Part shown: one piece after another, positions 63,276-64,000 of the stretch
How the letters are laid out: every line of letters begins with the position of its first letter
How positions within the stretch are numbered: the stretch's first letter is position 1
NCBI RefSeq assembly: GCF_019753045.1
Contig: NZ_JAIELN010000020.1
Span: forward strand, 1 to 64,000
Length of the DNA stretch: 64,000 nucleotides
Reading direction: 5' to 3'
Origin: Hyphomicrobium sp.
Lineage (GTDB): Bacteria > Pseudomonadota > Alphaproteobacteria > Rhizobiales > Hyphomicrobiaceae
Made by a program: the position numbers and the translations under genes
Notes under the pieces: model-generated
Databases searched by the model: none
What the model was told of the DNA's origin: nothing
The model's input: only the letters and a program-made list of their open reading frames with translations

Positions 63276-63739
63276 TCCGACTCCTCGTCCTATCATTCAT
63301 CGCCTGTCTCTCCACGATCGGCGGCGTCTATGGCGCCGTTTCATGGAAGTCCAGTGCGAAGACGGATACGGCGAAGGACACGGGCCCCAAGCTGCAGATG
63401 ATGAAAACTCACATGGTCAGCGTACCGATCCTGACCAACGGCGAAGTCATGGGTTATGTCGTGACACGCATGCAGTTCACGGCGGATACCGAACTTGTAA
63501 AACTCAGCACTATCCAACCGGAAGTGTTCGTGGCCGATGAAGCGTTTCGGCAGATCTACGAGACCACGCCGAACGACATCAGAACCGGACGCAAGCAGGC
63601 CATCAAAGATCTGGCGGCCAACATCGCGGCTGGAGCCAACAAGCGGCTCGGCCGGGATGTGATCAAGGACATCATGATCGATAGTTGGACCTATCTCTCA
63701 AAAGCGGACATGATGAAAAACAATGAGCGCAATCGATAG
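63272..63739 (+). CDS. Uncharacterised membrane-anchored flagellar-operon protein
   Basis: 155 residues from GTG 63272, which overlaps the previous stop. One N-terminal transmembrane helix (about 3-22), then a periplasmic part with KTHMVSVPILTNGEVMGYVV and a helical end. Size and build are like FliL, but the sequence pattern is not clear enough to name it. The stop comes 16 bases after the start of the next gene. Confidence 0.7.
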   Translation: MIRLLVLSFIACLSTIGGVYGAVSWKSSAKTDTAKDTGPKLQMMKTHMVSVPILTNGEVMGYVVTRMQFTADTELVKLSTIQPEVFVADEAFRQIYETTPNDIRTGRKQAIKDLAANIAAGANKRLGRDVIKDIMIDSWTYLSKADMMKNNERNR

Positions 63740-64000
63740 TAACTTCGGCTTCGATGCCGTTTTCCGCCAAACAGCCGCCGAGCTCAAACTTCGGCTAGCA
63801 CGCGACGCCGGGCTTTCCGGCAAGCCGGTGACTGCGCGGCAGCACGGAGGAATGGCCGCCTTCGCGATATTCGCCGGTCTTGGACTTTTATCGGTGCTGA
63901 TCTTTGCGATCGGCTATTCGGCGCTGTTGTCCGATGAGCCCGAGATCTGGATTCATCGACTGATGGCGCTCGCCGTCATGCAAAGCATCCTGATCGCTGC
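63724..64000 (+). CDS. Uncharacterised membrane protein, 3' end outside the window
   Basis: Starts at ATG 63724, overlapping the previous gene by 16 bp, and is open to the window edge (92 codons). Cytoplasmic acidic N-terminus (NFGFDAVFRQTAAELKL), a first transmembrane helix (about 44-67) and a second beginning near 82. Last visible gene of the flagellar operon. No family recognised. Confidence 0.6.

Overview
The window is a GC-rich alphaproteobacterial chromosome segment, most likely from Hyphomicrobiales and possibly a Hyphomicrobium-like methylotroph. I infer this from a dihydropteroate-synthase-like protein of the type seen with tetrahydromethanopterin (C1) metabolism beside cobF, a ceramide-glucosyltransferase-like enzyme, a tandem-fused glycine-betaine permease, the flhA-fliR arrangement and many small secreted proteins of the rhizobial type. 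No rRNA or marker gene is present, so genus is a guess.

Region by region. 1-5 kb: the end of an ABC exporter, a glycogen-debranching-like glucosidase and a GT4 glycosyltransferase. 5-12 kb: a run of small, mostly exported proteins (His-rich, tandem HdeA-like, EF-hand, a 38-residue membrane peptide), a degenerate receiver-like protein and a NarL-type response regulator. 12-19.5 kb: metal and cofactor uptake. A ZnuD-like TonB receptor lies behind a Zur-like palindrome and beside a relic of metE. Next to it a cobalamin riboswitch heads a BtuB-like receptor, an uncharacterised 214-residue protein, a dedicated TonB and an unknown membrane protein. 19.6-26.3 kb: cupin, a frameshifted NAD-binding protein divergent from a CadC/TolB/TPR regulator, DUF2214 and DUF2726 proteins, and a second, decayed copy of a two-gene small-protein cassette first seen at 11.3-11.9 kb.

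26.4-33.7 kb: a 7.3 kb island inserted in the 3' end of the initiator tRNA-fMet gene, bounded by perfect 49-bp direct repeats. It holds a P4-type integrase, an AlpA-like regulator, an unknown 425-residue protein, an internally deleted phage tape-measure gene, an AT-richer secreted protein and a 3' fragment of a SRAP peptidase gene. I see no recognisable defence system in it.

34-44 kb: pterin-enzyme-like protein, cobF, then a LysR regulator divergent from a quinone/electrophile detoxification operon (WrbA, ring-cleaving dioxygenase, esterase, flavin reductase), Dps, DUF302, TetR and a thiolase. 44-51.5 kb: betaine ABC transporter (ProX, ProV, fused double ProW), an APC permease and a glutamine amidotransferase. 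51.7-57 kb: secreted phosphodiesterase-like protein, ceramide glucosyltransferase-like enzyme, and a sulfate-binding protein preceded by a 75-residue protein and a newly noticed 25-codon ORF ending in a Met/Cys-rich tail, a candidate sulfur-sensing leader peptide. 57.5-64 kb: UDP-glucose dehydrogenase and a tightly overlapping flagellar operon (flhA, fliR, FliJ-like, FlgJ-like, three uncharacterised genes).

The points I rate highest are the Met/Cys leader peptide, the four-gene B12 uptake operon with two unknown proteins, and the duplicated small-protein cassette.
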